DNA of 64,000 bases from Alphaproteobacteria bacterium (GTDB lineage: Bacteria; Pseudomonadota; Alphaproteobacteria; Rhizobiales; Beijerinckiaceae): positions 1-64,000 of the forward strand of contig JAJPHH010000047.1 of assembly GCA_021325385.1 (NCBI GenBank), in the 5' to 3' direction. The notes under the pieces are model-generated. The model made no database searches. It had not been told where the DNA came from and saw nothing but the letters and a program-made list of their open reading frames with translations. This document shows, piece by piece, positions 27,183-35,821 of the stretch; position 1 is the stretch's first letter, and the number at the start of each line of letters is the position of its first letter. Both the position numbers and the translations under genes were made by a program.

Positions 27183-27491
27183 ATGTTCCATTTCAGAGAA
27201 TTGGTCAAATCCGCCGCTCCGCCGAAGGGCTCGGTCCTCTTGCGCGCATTGCGCATTGCGGCCTGGCCGCTGCGCGTCGTCGTCGCGCGCCGCGCGATGG
27301 CGCAGCTCGGCGCGATGAGCGACCGCGAGTTGGCGGATGTCGGCCTCTATAGGCAGGACTTGCGCGACGCGACGGCGCTGAGCCTGGGCGCGGACCCGAC
27401 TGAGATGTTCTCGGTACGGGCGGAGGAGCGGCGCAGGGCGCGGTGGGCGATGATCGTGCAGAAGACCCGCGAGGAAAAGCTGACTTTTTGA
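27183..27491 (+). CDS. DUF1127-domain small basic protein
   Basis: A 102-residue protein with the DUF1127 motif in its centre (RRAMAQLGAMSDRELADVGL followed by RQDLRDA). DUF1127 proteins in Hyphomicrobiales are often bacterial RNA-binding or stress-linked. This one is longer than the minimal 45-residue type, with a C-terminal Arg-rich tail. The ATG at 27183 is chosen because MFHFRELV begins the compact protein, and an ATG nine codons upstream also exists. It lies opposite the MocR regulator. Confidence 0.8.
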   Translation: MFHFRELVKSAAPPKGSVLLRALRIAAWPLRVVVARRAMAQLGAMSDRELADVGLYRQDLRDATALSLGADPTEMFSVRAEERRRARWAMIVQKTREEKLTF

Positions 27492-27647
27492 GATGAGTCG
27501 ATAGAGAGTTCATGCCAGCCGCTTGCGCGACTCGCCTTGACTCCGCGCCGATCTATTTGAACCGGCTCGTACAAGGGCGAGACGCGCAAGCTTTCAGCCG
27601 TCCTCGCGAGCCGCTCCGGCGAACTCGGATCACAATGTCGAGAGGGT

Positions 27648-27872
27648 ATGGCGTCGGCTGCTGATCGGCGGCAAAATGCGGCGATGCCGACCGCCCTTCC
27701 GCCATCGCCCGATCACGACCCGCGCGGCGCGCAGAACCTCGCGGCGACGGCCTGGGTGCTTGCAATCATCACGCTGTGCCTGTGGCTCCTTTACGCTTTG
27801 GCCGACGCCAATGCGAAACTGAACTGTGTGTGGTCCGGCCGCGCCAATTGCGATCAGCAATTTTACCATTAA
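27648..27872 (+). CDS. Small single-span membrane protein, unknown function
   Basis: A 74-residue product not recognised as a family. Residues 32-51 (LAATAWVLAIITLCLWLLYA) form one membrane helix, and the tail has two Cys (NCVW and NCDQQ). GAGAGG lies close to the ATG. A second ATG at 27684 would give MPTALPPSPDHDP. It lies upstream of the HAD-ATPase gene on the same strand with a 129-bp gap. Coding is plausible but unproven. Confidence 0.5.
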   Translation: MASAADRRQNAAMPTALPPSPDHDPRGAQNLAATAWVLAIITLCLWLLYALADANAKLNCVWSGRANCDQQFYH

Positions 27873-28001
27873 GGAACCGCCTGTCGGGATTCAGGCGGCG
27901 ATCAGGATTGACGCTCCGCCTCGCGGCGCCGTTTCGGCCGATCGCGCGTTCCTTCCGGCGCCGGCCGCGCTCCAGGTGAAGGCAATTGCGGAAGCCTCGA
28001 C

Positions 28002-29714
28002 ATGTATTATATCGCCCTCGCCTCCGATTACGATGGAACGTTGGCGGACGACGGACGCGTCGCCGACGCGACCTTGGAGGCGCTGTGGCGACTGAAGGAG
28101 ACGGGCCGCAAATTGATTCTGGTCACCGGACGGCTGCTTCCGGACCTCAAAGAGGTTTTCCCGCAATTCGCCATGTTCGACAAGATCGTCGCCGAGAATG
28201 GCGCGCTGCTTTACACGCCGGCGAGCGAAGAGGAGCGGCTTCTCGCTTCGCCGCCTGTCGCCGATTTTATCGAGCGCCTGCGCGAACTCGGCGTCGCGCC
28301 GCTGTCCGCGGGCCGATGCATCGTCTCCACATGGGAGCCGAATGAAGGAAAAGTTCTCCAGGCAGTGCGCGAACTGGGCCTCGAACTCGAGATTATCTTC
28401 AACAAGGGCGCGGTGATGACGCTGCCGAGCGGCGTCAATAAGGCGACGGGGCTCGCGGTTGCGCTCGCCGAGCTCGGCCTCTCCTCGCATAACGTAGTCG
28501 CGGTCGGCGACGCCGAGAACGATCACGCGCTCCTCGCGAGTTGCGGCGTGGGCGTCGCGGTCGCCAATGCGTTGCCGAAGCTGAAAGAGATCGCCGACGT
28601 CGTGCTCGACGAGCCGCGCGGCGCGGGCGTGACGCGGCTGGCCGACCGTATCATCGCTGAGGACGCCAATCTCTTCATCGGCGACAAGCAGCGCGTGTCG
28701 CTCGGCCTCGATGAGAGCGGCGCGACGGGTTACTTGCGGCCTTTCGGGCAATCCGTTTTGATCGCCGGCACGTCCGGCGTCGGCAAGTCGACGCTGGCGA
28801 CGACGTTGACCGAGCGCTTTGCGGAGCAGGATTTCCAATTCTGCATCCTCGATCCGGAAGGCGATTACGCCGAGCTCAAGGATGTGATGGTGGTCGGCGA
28901 CGTACGCACGCCGCCTTCGATCGCGCAAGCCGTATCGCTGCTCGGCGAGGGGCGGAAAAACGTCGTCGTCAATACGTTGGCCTTGAAGCTGGACGAACGG
29001 CCCTCGTTCTTCGCCAAGCTCTTGCCGGAGATCGCCAGCCTCAGAGCGCGCGCGGCGCGGCCCCATTGGCTGATCTTTGACGAAGCCCATCACCTTCTGC
29101 CAAGCGGCCGCGATGGAGCGTCTCTGGCGCTGCCGCGTCATTTGCCGGCGGCGATTTTCATCGCCGTCCAGCCGCGCTCGCTCGCCGCCGACGTTCTCGC
29201 CGCGATCGATACGATCATCGCGGTCGGCGAGCAGGCCGCGAGCGTGATTGCTGAATTTTGCGCCGCGATCGGCGAGGCCGCGCCGCCGCTCTCGCCAAGT
29301 CCGGGCAAGGACCAGGTCCTGTTCTGGCGGCGCGGGACGAAAGCGCTGCCGCTGCGCGTCGCGATCAACCGCCCGCGCCAGGAGCACAAGCGCCATACCC
29401 GCAAATATGCCGAAGGACGGCTGGGCGAGGACCGCAGCTTCTATTTCGTCGGCCCCGAGGGCGCATTGAAACTACGCGCCTATAATTTGATCGTGTTCCT
29501 CGATCTGCTCGACGGCGTCGACGAGCGCACGTTCGAACATCATCTGCGCGCCGGCGACTTTTCGACGTGGTTCGAGAAGGTCGTCGGCGACAAGGACTTG
29601 GCCGCGGAGGCGCAGGCGGCCGAGCGCGACAAAACCCTGCCGCTCGACGAGGCCCGGGCGAAGATTCGCGACGCGGTCAAGCGGCGCTATACCGCCCCGG
29701 CGAGCAGCGATTGA
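28002..29714 (+). CDS. HAD-IIB phosphatase fused to a HerA/VirB4-like P-loop ATPase
   Basis: A 570-residue two-domain protein. Residues 1-222 are a HAD phosphatase: DYDGTLADDG (motif I, Asp9 and Asp11), VTGR (motif II), a Lys near 147 and VVAVGDAENDHALL (motif III), the pattern of sugar-phosphate phosphatases. Residues 240-520 are an ATPase with Walker A AGTSGVGKSTLATTL (about 255-269), DPEGDYAEL as in HerA/DUF87 proteins and Walker B WLIFDEAHHLL (about 356-366). No membrane segment is seen. It faces a GH63-like glycosidase gene. The substrate and why the two activities are joined are unknown. Confidence 0.85.
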   Translation: MYYIALASDYDGTLADDGRVADATLEALWRLKETGRKLILVTGRLLPDLKEVFPQFAMFDKIVAENGALLYTPASEEERLLASPPVADFIERLRELGVAPLSAGRCIVSTWEPNEGKVLQAVRELGLELEIIFNKGAVMTLPSGVNKATGLAVALAELGLSSHNVVAVGDAENDHALLASCGVGVAVANALPKLKEIADVVLDEPRGAGVTRLADRIIAEDANLFIGDKQRVSLGLDESGATGYLRPFGQSVLIAGTSGVGKSTLATTLTERFAEQDFQFCILDPEGDYAELKDVMVVGDVRTPPSIAQAVSLLGEGRKNVVVNTLALKLDERPSFFAKLLPEIASLRARAARPHWLIFDEAHHLLPSGRDGASLALPRHLPAAIFIAVQPRSLAADVLAAIDTIIAVGEQAASVIAEFCAAIGEAAPPLSPSPGKDQVLFWRRGTKALPLRVAINRPRQEHKRHTRKYAEGRLGEDRSFYFVGPEGALKLRAYNLIVFLDLLDGVDERTFEHHLRAGDFSTWFEKVVGDKDLAAEAQAAERDKTLPLDEARAKIRDAVKRRYTAPASSD

Positions 29715-29726
29715 CGGGCGACGCAA

Positions 29727-31961
29727 CTAGTACGTCCGATAGGCCAATTCGATTTCGCGGCGCTTGTCCGAAAGGGGAAGGCCGACCAACTCGACGCCTT
29801 CATCGAAAGACCTGTAGGGCGCAGGCCGCCCGTCCAATAGGAGCCGCCGTACCGCGCCGTGTTCAACGCTGGGAAAGCGTAGGAAGGCTCCTTCCGACCC
29901 GATTGGCGGGATCGTTAGCGAGATCACGCCGTCGCCGATGCGAATGTTCGAGATCGCGCCCCGGATATCGGTGACGAAGAGCCTTTGATGGCCCTTCGTC
30001 AGCGTCAGGACGCCGTCTTCGATCGAGACGACGACTTGCCCGACGGGACTGGCAAGCGGCCCCAGCTTTGCCGCTTCGCCGCTATTGACGATCTCCCAGC
30101 CGCGCCACGGCCCGACATCCATGACGCGGGCGACGCCGAGCAGCGCCAGGAGCGCGCCCCAGGTGTAGAAGCCGTCCGTGTCGGACTGGTCCAGCGCTTC
30201 GCCGGTCTCGGCGTTGAAGTTCTCTGGGCATAGCCGGCGGCCGCTCCACGCGCGCTGAAAAAGCGCGAAACTACGGTCGGCGAGCGACTCGGCGGCCGCG
30301 TCCTCGCTGTATCGCCGCAGGCCTTGCCAGACAAGATAGTTGAAAGTCGGCCAGACGCGGCCGCGCCAATAGACATTGTCCTTGTAGGCGGGATCGTCGC
30401 GGCTGACGCCGGGCAGGCCGAAGCCGCCGCCGAATCTGTTCGGGTCTTCGAGATGGGCGAGCAGCGCCGCGACTTGCTCGGGCGCGGCGGCGCCGGCCAG
30501 CATCGGATAGAAGCTGGTTGGCGCGACGCTCCGGACGAAGCGGCCGGAGCGAAGCCGATTAGCGAAGACGCGCCGCTCCTCGTCCCACAGTTCGTCGCGT
30601 ATTTTCGCTCGCAAGCTCGCCGCCGCGGCGGAAAACGACTCCGCTTCGTCGCGGCCAAGCTCGCGAGCGAACAAAGCGAGCATTTCGGCGTCGAGCGCCA
30701 GCAGGCTGTTCAAGCCGACATCTTCGCTGGCGAGCGTCCTCGTGTCGGGATCGTAGGCGGCTTCGTCATGGATCGGCGAGTTGTCCATCGCCGATTCGTT
30801 GCGCGCGCCGAAGGACGTTCCCTTATAAAGGCCTTCGCCAAGATCGGAGGTTCCGTACGAGACAAGGCCGCGGTCGAGGGGATCGCGTCGTCTTCGCCAC
30901 CACAGATGATTGCGCGCCAAAGTGTCGTAGGCGAATTCGAGCAACGGACGCGAACGCGACCTCAGATACATCAGCCAGACCAGAAACGAGCCGAGCGGCG
31001 GCTGATTGCGGTCGACCCAGGCGTCATTGGCGGAAAGCAAGCAGGCGAGATTGCCGTCCGGCGTGGCGCCGGCCAGAGCGACCGCCAGATTCTCCCGGCC
31101 GATTTCCGGATCGAGGACGCCGGTCAACAACGCCGCATATTGCTGATCGTTGAGCCAGATGCCGAATCCGCCGAATTTGGCCAGATTCCAGTTGCGGCTG
31201 ATCGACGTGTAGGGACGATGGTTGATCTCGTCCCAGACCGTATTCCAAGCCGTTACGTCGCGGATCGCATCGAGCGCGCCCGCATGGCGGCCGGTCTGTT
31301 CCGGAAGCGGCGGCCCGTTCTGGTCTTGCGCCGCGGCCTGCGCGCGCTCGATGGCGACATCCTCCGCATCGGCGATGGCGGCGCCGAAGCGATTCTCCGG
31401 CGTCATCTCGAGGTTGAAGCGCAGCGCCAGAATTGGCGCGGCGAGCGAGCGCGCCGCCGTCTCAAAATAACCCCTGGCTTCGTAGCGCGCGGCGAGCGCC
31501 TCGACCGCGTCGTGTCCGGTGACCTGCACCGGCTCCCCGGCGCTCGCCAGCGCCGCGAAGCGATGGCCGATCTTGACCACGGCCGCCTTCTTTTCTGCGT
31601 TCCAGCGAACGATCGCCGGGCCTTCGGCGGATAGGCAGAGATTGATCCAGAAGCGCAGACCCCACTCGCCGCTTTCAAGGATGCGCCAGCCGCCGCCGAT
31701 TTCGAACGGATCGCGTTTTTCATAGCGCCAAAGCAGCCTTGTCCCGGCATGGGAAAGATCGAGTTCGACAAGGCTTCCATCGAGCGCATGGCGGCCATAG
31801 CGCAAGGCGTCGCCGGGTGGAAACAACGTCGCCTTGCGCGCGCTGTCGGCATAGGCGACGGGCGTCAGCCGGACGCCGAGCGGCAGGAAAACCATTTCGG
31901 CCGGACGGCTCGACCAGGTGTTCCAGGCTCGCGCTAAAGGAATTGTGGCGGCGCGCAACAT
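29727..31961 (-). CDS. GH63-like (MGH1-type) glycoside hydrolase
   Basis: A 744-residue protein with an (alpha/alpha)6 barrel of the mannosylglycerate hydrolase / GH63 type. Key segments are NLAKFGGFGIWLNDQQYAA, ESAMDNSPIHDEAAYDPDT (the acidic catalytic region), KDNVYWRGRVWPTFNYLVWQ and SDTDGFYTWGALLAL. The N-terminal 200 residues look like a beta-sandwich. No signal peptide was seen, so it should act in the cytoplasm on a sugar brought in by the upstream ABC importer. The ATG at 31961 lies 17 bp after the ATPase gene stop. A TTG at 32015 would overlap it. Confidence 0.75.
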   Translation of the reverse strand: MLRAATIPLARAWNTWSSRPAEMVFLPLGVRLTPVAYADSARKATLFPPGDALRYGRHALDGSLVELDLSHAGTRLLWRYEKRDPFEIGGGWRILESGEWGLRFWINLCLSAEGPAIVRWNAEKKAAVVKIGHRFAALASAGEPVQVTGHDAVEALAARYEARGYFETAARSLAAPILALRFNLEMTPENRFGAAIADAEDVAIERAQAAAQDQNGPPLPEQTGRHAGALDAIRDVTAWNTVWDEINHRPYTSISRNWNLAKFGGFGIWLNDQQYAALLTGVLDPEIGRENLAVALAGATPDGNLACLLSANDAWVDRNQPPLGSFLVWLMYLRSRSRPLLEFAYDTLARNHLWWRRRRDPLDRGLVSYGTSDLGEGLYKGTSFGARNESAMDNSPIHDEAAYDPDTRTLASEDVGLNSLLALDAEMLALFARELGRDEAESFSAAAASLRAKIRDELWDEERRVFANRLRSGRFVRSVAPTSFYPMLAGAAAPEQVAALLAHLEDPNRFGGGFGLPGVSRDDPAYKDNVYWRGRVWPTFNYLVWQGLRRYSEDAAAESLADRSFALFQRAWSGRRLCPENFNAETGEALDQSDTDGFYTWGALLALLGVARVMDVGPWRGWEIVNSGEAAKLGPLASPVGQVVVSIEDGVLTLTKGHQRLFVTDIRGAISNIRIGDGVISLTIPPIGSEGAFLRFPSVEHGAVRRLLLDGRPAPYRSFDEGVELVGLPLSDKRREIELAYRTY

Positions 31962-31978
31962 TGCCCTTGTCGTTTCGA

Positions 31979-33043
31979 TCAAGCGTCGATCAGCACGCAA
32001 TGCGCTGCGGACCAAGCGAGCGTGACGCTCTCGCCTGGCGCGGGCAGCCTAGCCTCGCGGTTCTGCGTCAATATTTTTATCTGCGAGCCGTCCGCGCTCT
32101 TGAGAAGGACCGTTGAAACCGCGCCGGCGTAGACGATTTCCGAGACGACCGCCGCAAGCCGGTTCCCATATGGAGCGGCGACATCCGCCGCCGCTTCATC
32201 CAATATCTTCATCTTCTCTGGGCGCACCGCGACCGTCGCGTTCGCGCCGATCGCGGGCAGCCGATCGTCGGTTCGAACCACGCCCGTCGCCGTCGCTATT
32301 CCGCCTTCAATGACGCGGCCGGTGAAGAAATTGGCGTCGCCGAGAAACGACGCCGCAAAGCGCGTGCGCGGTCGCTCGTAAATGACGCCCGGCGGTCCTT
32401 CTTGAACGATCTTGCCGCGATCGAGAATCGCGACCGAGTCGGCGAGCGTCAACGCCTCCTCTTGGTCGTGCGTGACGAAAATCGTCGTCAAGCCGCTTTC
32501 GCGCTGAATGCGGCGCAGCTCGATCTGCATCTCCTGGCGCAGACGGCGATCGAGCGCCGACAAGGGCTCATCGAGAAGGAGGACGCGCGGATTGGTTACG
32601 ATGGCGCGCGCCAGCGCCACACGTTGTTGCTGACCGCCCGACAGCTCTTTCGGCCTGCGGGCTTCGAATCCGGTCAGACGCACCATTTCGAGCGCGCGCG
32701 CGGTCTCCTTGCGCGCCGTCTCGCCGCGCACGCCCCGCCGGTTGAGCCCGAACACGACGTTCTGCTGCACGGTCATGTGCGGAAATAACGCGTAAGATTG
32801 AAATACCATGCCGACATTGCGCCGCCACAGCGGCACGGAGGTGACGTTCTCGCCGTCGAATCGAATCTCGCCTTCGTCCGGCGCGACGAACCCGCCGATG
32901 ACGCGCAGCAGCGTCGTCTTGCCCGAGCCGGAGGGGCCGAGCAAGCTGGTGAGCAGGCCGGGCTGAAACAGCGCGCTGACCCGGTCGAGCACGCGCACGC
33001 CTCCATAGCTCTTGCCGATCGAGCGCGCCTCAACGCGAACCAC
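31979..33043 (-). CDS. ABC importer ATP-binding protein (PotA/spermidine-putrescine type)
   Basis: A 354-residue ATPase with Walker A LLGPSGSGKTTLLRVIG, signature LSGGQQQRVALARAI, Walker B VLLLDEPLSALDR and a C-terminal TOBE domain (VAVRPEKMKIL). The GTG at 33043 is the start, since TTGGAGGAAAGC provides a strong ribosome binding site there. The TTG ten codons upstream has none. It overlaps the permease gene end by 14 bp. It energises the two permeases encoded just upstream. Confidence 0.88.
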   Translation of the reverse strand: MVRVEARSIGKSYGGVRVLDRVSALFQPGLLTSLLGPSGSGKTTLLRVIGGFVAPDEGEIRFDGENVTSVPLWRRNVGMVFQSYALFPHMTVQQNVVFGLNRRGVRGETARKETARALEMVRLTGFEARRPKELSGGQQQRVALARAIVTNPRVLLLDEPLSALDRRLRQEMQIELRRIQRESGLTTIFVTHDQEEALTLADSVAILDRGKIVQEGPPGVIYERPRTRFAASFLGDANFFTGRVIEGGIATATGVVRTDDRLPAIGANATVAVRPEKMKILDEAAADVAAPYGNRLAAVVSEIVYAGAVSTVLLKSADGSQIKILTQNREARLPAPGESVTLAWSAAHCVLIDA

Positions 33044-33809
33044 GCTTTCCTCCAAGCTGGGAAAGTTGCGCAAAAATCAGGATAAGCGCGCTCGAGACGG
33101 CGAGGAAGATCGTCGAAATCGCGTTGATCTCGGGCGTGAAGCCCTTGCGGATCGATGCGTAGATTTCGACCGGCAGAGTGCTGACCCCGGGCGTCGATAG
33201 GAAATAGGAGATGACGAACTGATCGAGCGAGACCGCGAAGGCGAACAGAGCCGCAGCGACGACGCTCGGAAGCCAGAGCGGCAGAGTGATCGAGAAGAAA
33301 GCGTGGATCGGCGTCGAGCCGAGGCTCATCGCCGCCTCTTCAAGATCGGCGCGGAGCGTCTGCAGGCCGGCGCCGACAATGAGCACGACATAGGGGATCG
33401 CCAGCGCGACATGGCCGATGAGCAAGGCGTGCAGGCCGCGCCCTATTCCGGTCCAGAAGAAGAAGACCAGCATCGCCGTGCCGATGATCAGCCATGGAAT
33501 GGCGATCGGCGGCAGGAGCAGCAGACGCAGCAGCGATCGTCCGCGGAACTGCTTGCGCTCCAGCGCCAAAGCCGCCATCGCGCCGAGCGGAGTGGCAATC
33601 GCCGACGTCGCCGCGGCGATCAACAGGCTGTTGCGTGTCGCCGAGAGGAGCGGCGCGTCCGAGGCCAGAGCGGCGAACCAGCGCAGCGAAGGCTGGATCG
33701 GCAGCGTGTAAAGGGCCGAGTCGTTGAAGGCCATCGCGATCATCACCGCGATCGGCAAATAGAGAAAGGCGATGATCGCCAGAAGATAGGTGCGGCCGAG
33801 CGCGATCAC
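33030..33809 (-). CDS. ABC importer permease (PotC type)
   Basis: A 259-residue inner membrane permease with about six helices. The cytoplasmic EAA loop reads LEEAAMSLGSTPIHAFFSITLPLWLP, which contacts the ATPase. The GTG at 33809 has TAGGAGACGC upstream and gives the normal N-terminus IALGRTYLLAIIAFLYLPI; the longer open frame to 33920 lies inside the other permease gene. It lies 8 bp after that gene. Confidence 0.85.
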   Translation of the reverse strand: MIALGRTYLLAIIAFLYLPIAVMIAMAFNDSALYTLPIQPSLRWFAALASDAPLLSATRNSLLIAAATSAIATPLGAMAALALERKQFRGRSLLRLLLLPPIAIPWLIIGTAMLVFFFWTGIGRGLHALLIGHVALAIPYVVLIVGAGLQTLRADLEEAAMSLGSTPIHAFFSITLPLWLPSVVAAALFAFAVSLDQFVISYFLSTPGVSTLPVEIYASIRKGFTPEINAISTIFLAVSSALILIFAQLSQLGGKRGSR

Positions 33810-33817
33810 GGCGTCTC

Positions 33818-34708
33818 CTATTGCGCGATGACGCGGGCGGGGAGAACGCGCGAGGAGACCGCGAAGATGACCAGCACCACGCCGAGCATCGTGAAGGCGA
33901 GAGCTGCGCCGAGCGGCCAATTGAACGCCTGGACGAATTGGTCCTCGATCATGGTCCCCATTGTGACGCCGACCCGGCCGCCCAGGATGCGCGGCTCCAT
34001 GAAACTGCCGATGACCGGAACGAAGATCAGGATCGAGCCGGAGATCAGGCCGGGCAGGCAGAGCGGCAGGACGATCTTGGCGAAGATCACGGGCGTGCGC
34101 GCGCCGAGGCTGCGCGCCGCTTCGATATGGGCTTCGTCGATCGCGGCGGCCGAGAGATAACAGGTCAAAATCATGTAAGGCAGATAGGCGTGAACGAGGC
34201 CGATGACGATCGCCGGAAAACTATAGAGAAGAGAAACGGGCGGCGCCGTAGGCGCCACGAGATGGAGCGCATAATCAAGAACGCCGCCCTCGCGCAGCAC
34301 CATAGTCCAGGAGAAGACGCGGACCAGCCCATTCGTCCAGAAGGGAAGGACGACAAGCAGGAATAGAACCTGCTGGGAGCGTCCTCTGGTCGCGCGCGCC
34401 AACGCGATGGCGGCTGGCAGGCCGATCAGCGCGCTGAGGCCGGTTGTCCACAGGCCGATCTCGATCGAGGTCCAGGCGACGCCGACAAGATAGGGCCGGC
34501 GGATGAAGGCGAGGTAATTGTCGAGGGTCAGTTGCAGCGGGCGCGCGCCGAACGGCGCTGCTTTCAGAAAGCTGAAAAACAGCATCGCGCTCAGCGGCAG
34601 GAAGACGGCGAGCGTCAGCCAGCCGTAAGCCGGCGCGAGCAGCGCGGCGGTCGTCCATCGCCGCCGCGCGGGGATTTGTCGGGAACTCGACGCTTCGGCG
34701 CGCGGCAC
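33818..34708 (-). CDS. ABC importer permease (PotB type)
   Basis: A 296-residue permease with six predicted helices (for example AYGWLTLAVFLPLSAMLFF near the N-terminus) and the EAA loop IEAARSLGARTPVIFAKIVLP. The GTG at 34708 has CGAGGCGAAC upstream; a TTG at 34726 is the longer alternative. The pairing of PotB- and PotC-type permeases with a PotA-type ATPase and a PotD-like binding protein is that of a full spermidine/putrescine-class importer, but class members carry many other solutes. Confidence 0.85.
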   Translation of the reverse strand: MPRAEASSSRQIPARRRWTTAALLAPAYGWLTLAVFLPLSAMLFFSFLKAAPFGARPLQLTLDNYLAFIRRPYLVGVAWTSIEIGLWTTGLSALIGLPAAIALARATRGRSQQVLFLLVVLPFWTNGLVRVFSWTMVLREGGVLDYALHLVAPTAPPVSLLYSFPAIVIGLVHAYLPYMILTCYLSAAAIDEAHIEAARSLGARTPVIFAKIVLPLCLPGLISGSILIFVPVIGSFMEPRILGGRVGVTMGTMIEDQFVQAFNWPLGAALAFTMLGVVLVIFAVSSRVLPARVIAQ

Positions 34709-34735
34709 GTTCGCCTCGAGCTGCAAAGCCGCCGC

Positions 34736-35821
34736 CTACTTGGCGTAATAGGCCTTCACCTCGTCCCAGACGTCGTTGAAGGCTTGGCGGCGATCGTCCG
34801 GCAGCGCGGACATGAATTTCAGTTTGGCCAAGTCTTCCGGTTTGTAAATCTTATGGCTGAGATCGTCGGCGGGCAGCGCGTTCATCGCGGCGGCGTTAGT
34901 CGAGGCTGGCGCGCCGCTCTGGGTCGCCCAGGTCACGTAGAATTTCGGGTCGATCATGTAATTGATGAATTGGAGCGCCGCCGGCTTCTTCGTGCTTGAC
35001 GTCGGAACGGCGAGCGTGTCCAGCCAGCCGATCGCGCCCTCTTTTGGCACGATGAAGTCGAGCGGCAGCTTGTGGATTTTGATCGAGCGCGCTGCGGCGC
35101 CTGACCAATAGTCGGAAATATCGAAAGCGTCGGCGGCGAAGGCCTTGTTCCACTCGTCTTCGCTCGACCATGTCAGCTTTACGTTCGGCTTCATCGCCTT
35201 GAGCGCCGTCGTCACGGCCTTCAAATCTTTCGGATTGTTCGGATCTTGGTTCGTGAGCAGAGCGCCGATGCCGACTTGGGTGATCGAATCGTCGAACAAA
35301 GCGAGCCGGCCTGCATATTTCGGATCGGAAAATACGGCCCAGCTCTGCGCGTCCGAGACCTTGCCGCTGCGCACGGCGAGGGCGGTCATGCCCCAGAGCC
35401 AGGCGACGCCATAAGGCTTGCCGTCAACCCAAATGTTGGAATGGTCGCGAAGCGCAGGGGCCAAATCCTTGGCGTTCGGCACGGCGTTCAAGTCGACCGG
35501 GTCGATCAGGCCATCGGCTTGCACCTGCTGGGTTCGAGCGCTGTTGATCAGCACGACGTCGTACGCGCCCGGATTGGTGCGCAGCTTGGTCAGCATTTCC
35601 GCTTCAGCGTTGAAATAGTCGTGCTTGACGGTCACGCCGGTCGCTTCGGCGAAGGCCTTGAGCGCGAAAGCTTCGTCGGTGCCGTAGCCTTTCCAGTTGA
35701 GAACGGTGATCTCGGTCGCCGCCGCGCCGGCGCGGCGCGATCCGGCGATCGTCAGCAAACCGGCGCCGAGGGCGCCGCTAAAGAGCGCGTGAAAAGTTCT
35801 GCGGTTGAGATGAGGCGTCAT
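34736..35821 (-). CDS. Tat-exported extracellular solute-binding protein (PotD-like), internal start
   Basis: From the ATG at 35821, which has GGGAGAAAACGCC upstream, the product has 361 residues. NRRTFHALFSGALGAGLL is a twin-arginine signal, then GSRRAGAAA as a cleavage region. The mature part (TEITVLNWKGYGTDEAFALK, GVAWLWGMTALAV, IDPKFYVTWATQSG) is a spermidine/putrescine-class periplasmic binding protein of normal length. It delivers solute to the two permeases encoded next. Its frame is continuous with the upstream kinase. Export requires that the signal be N-terminal, so the internal start is probably the functional one. Confidence 0.85.
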   Translation of the reverse strand: MTPHLNRRTFHALFSGALGAGLLTIAGSRRAGAAATEITVLNWKGYGTDEAFALKAFAEATGVTVKHDYFNAEAEMLTKLRTNPGAYDVVLINSARTQQVQADGLIDPVDLNAVPNAKDLAPALRDHSNIWVDGKPYGVAWLWGMTALAVRSGKVSDAQSWAVFSDPKYAGRLALFDDSITQVGIGALLTNQDPNNPKDLKAVTTALKAMKPNVKLTWSSEDEWNKAFAADAFDISDYWSGAAARSIKIHKLPLDFIVPKEGAIGWLDTLAVPTSSTKKPAALQFINYMIDPKFYVTWATQSGAPASTNAAAMNALPADDLSHKIYKPEDLAKLKFMSALPDDRRQAFNDVWDEVKAYYAK

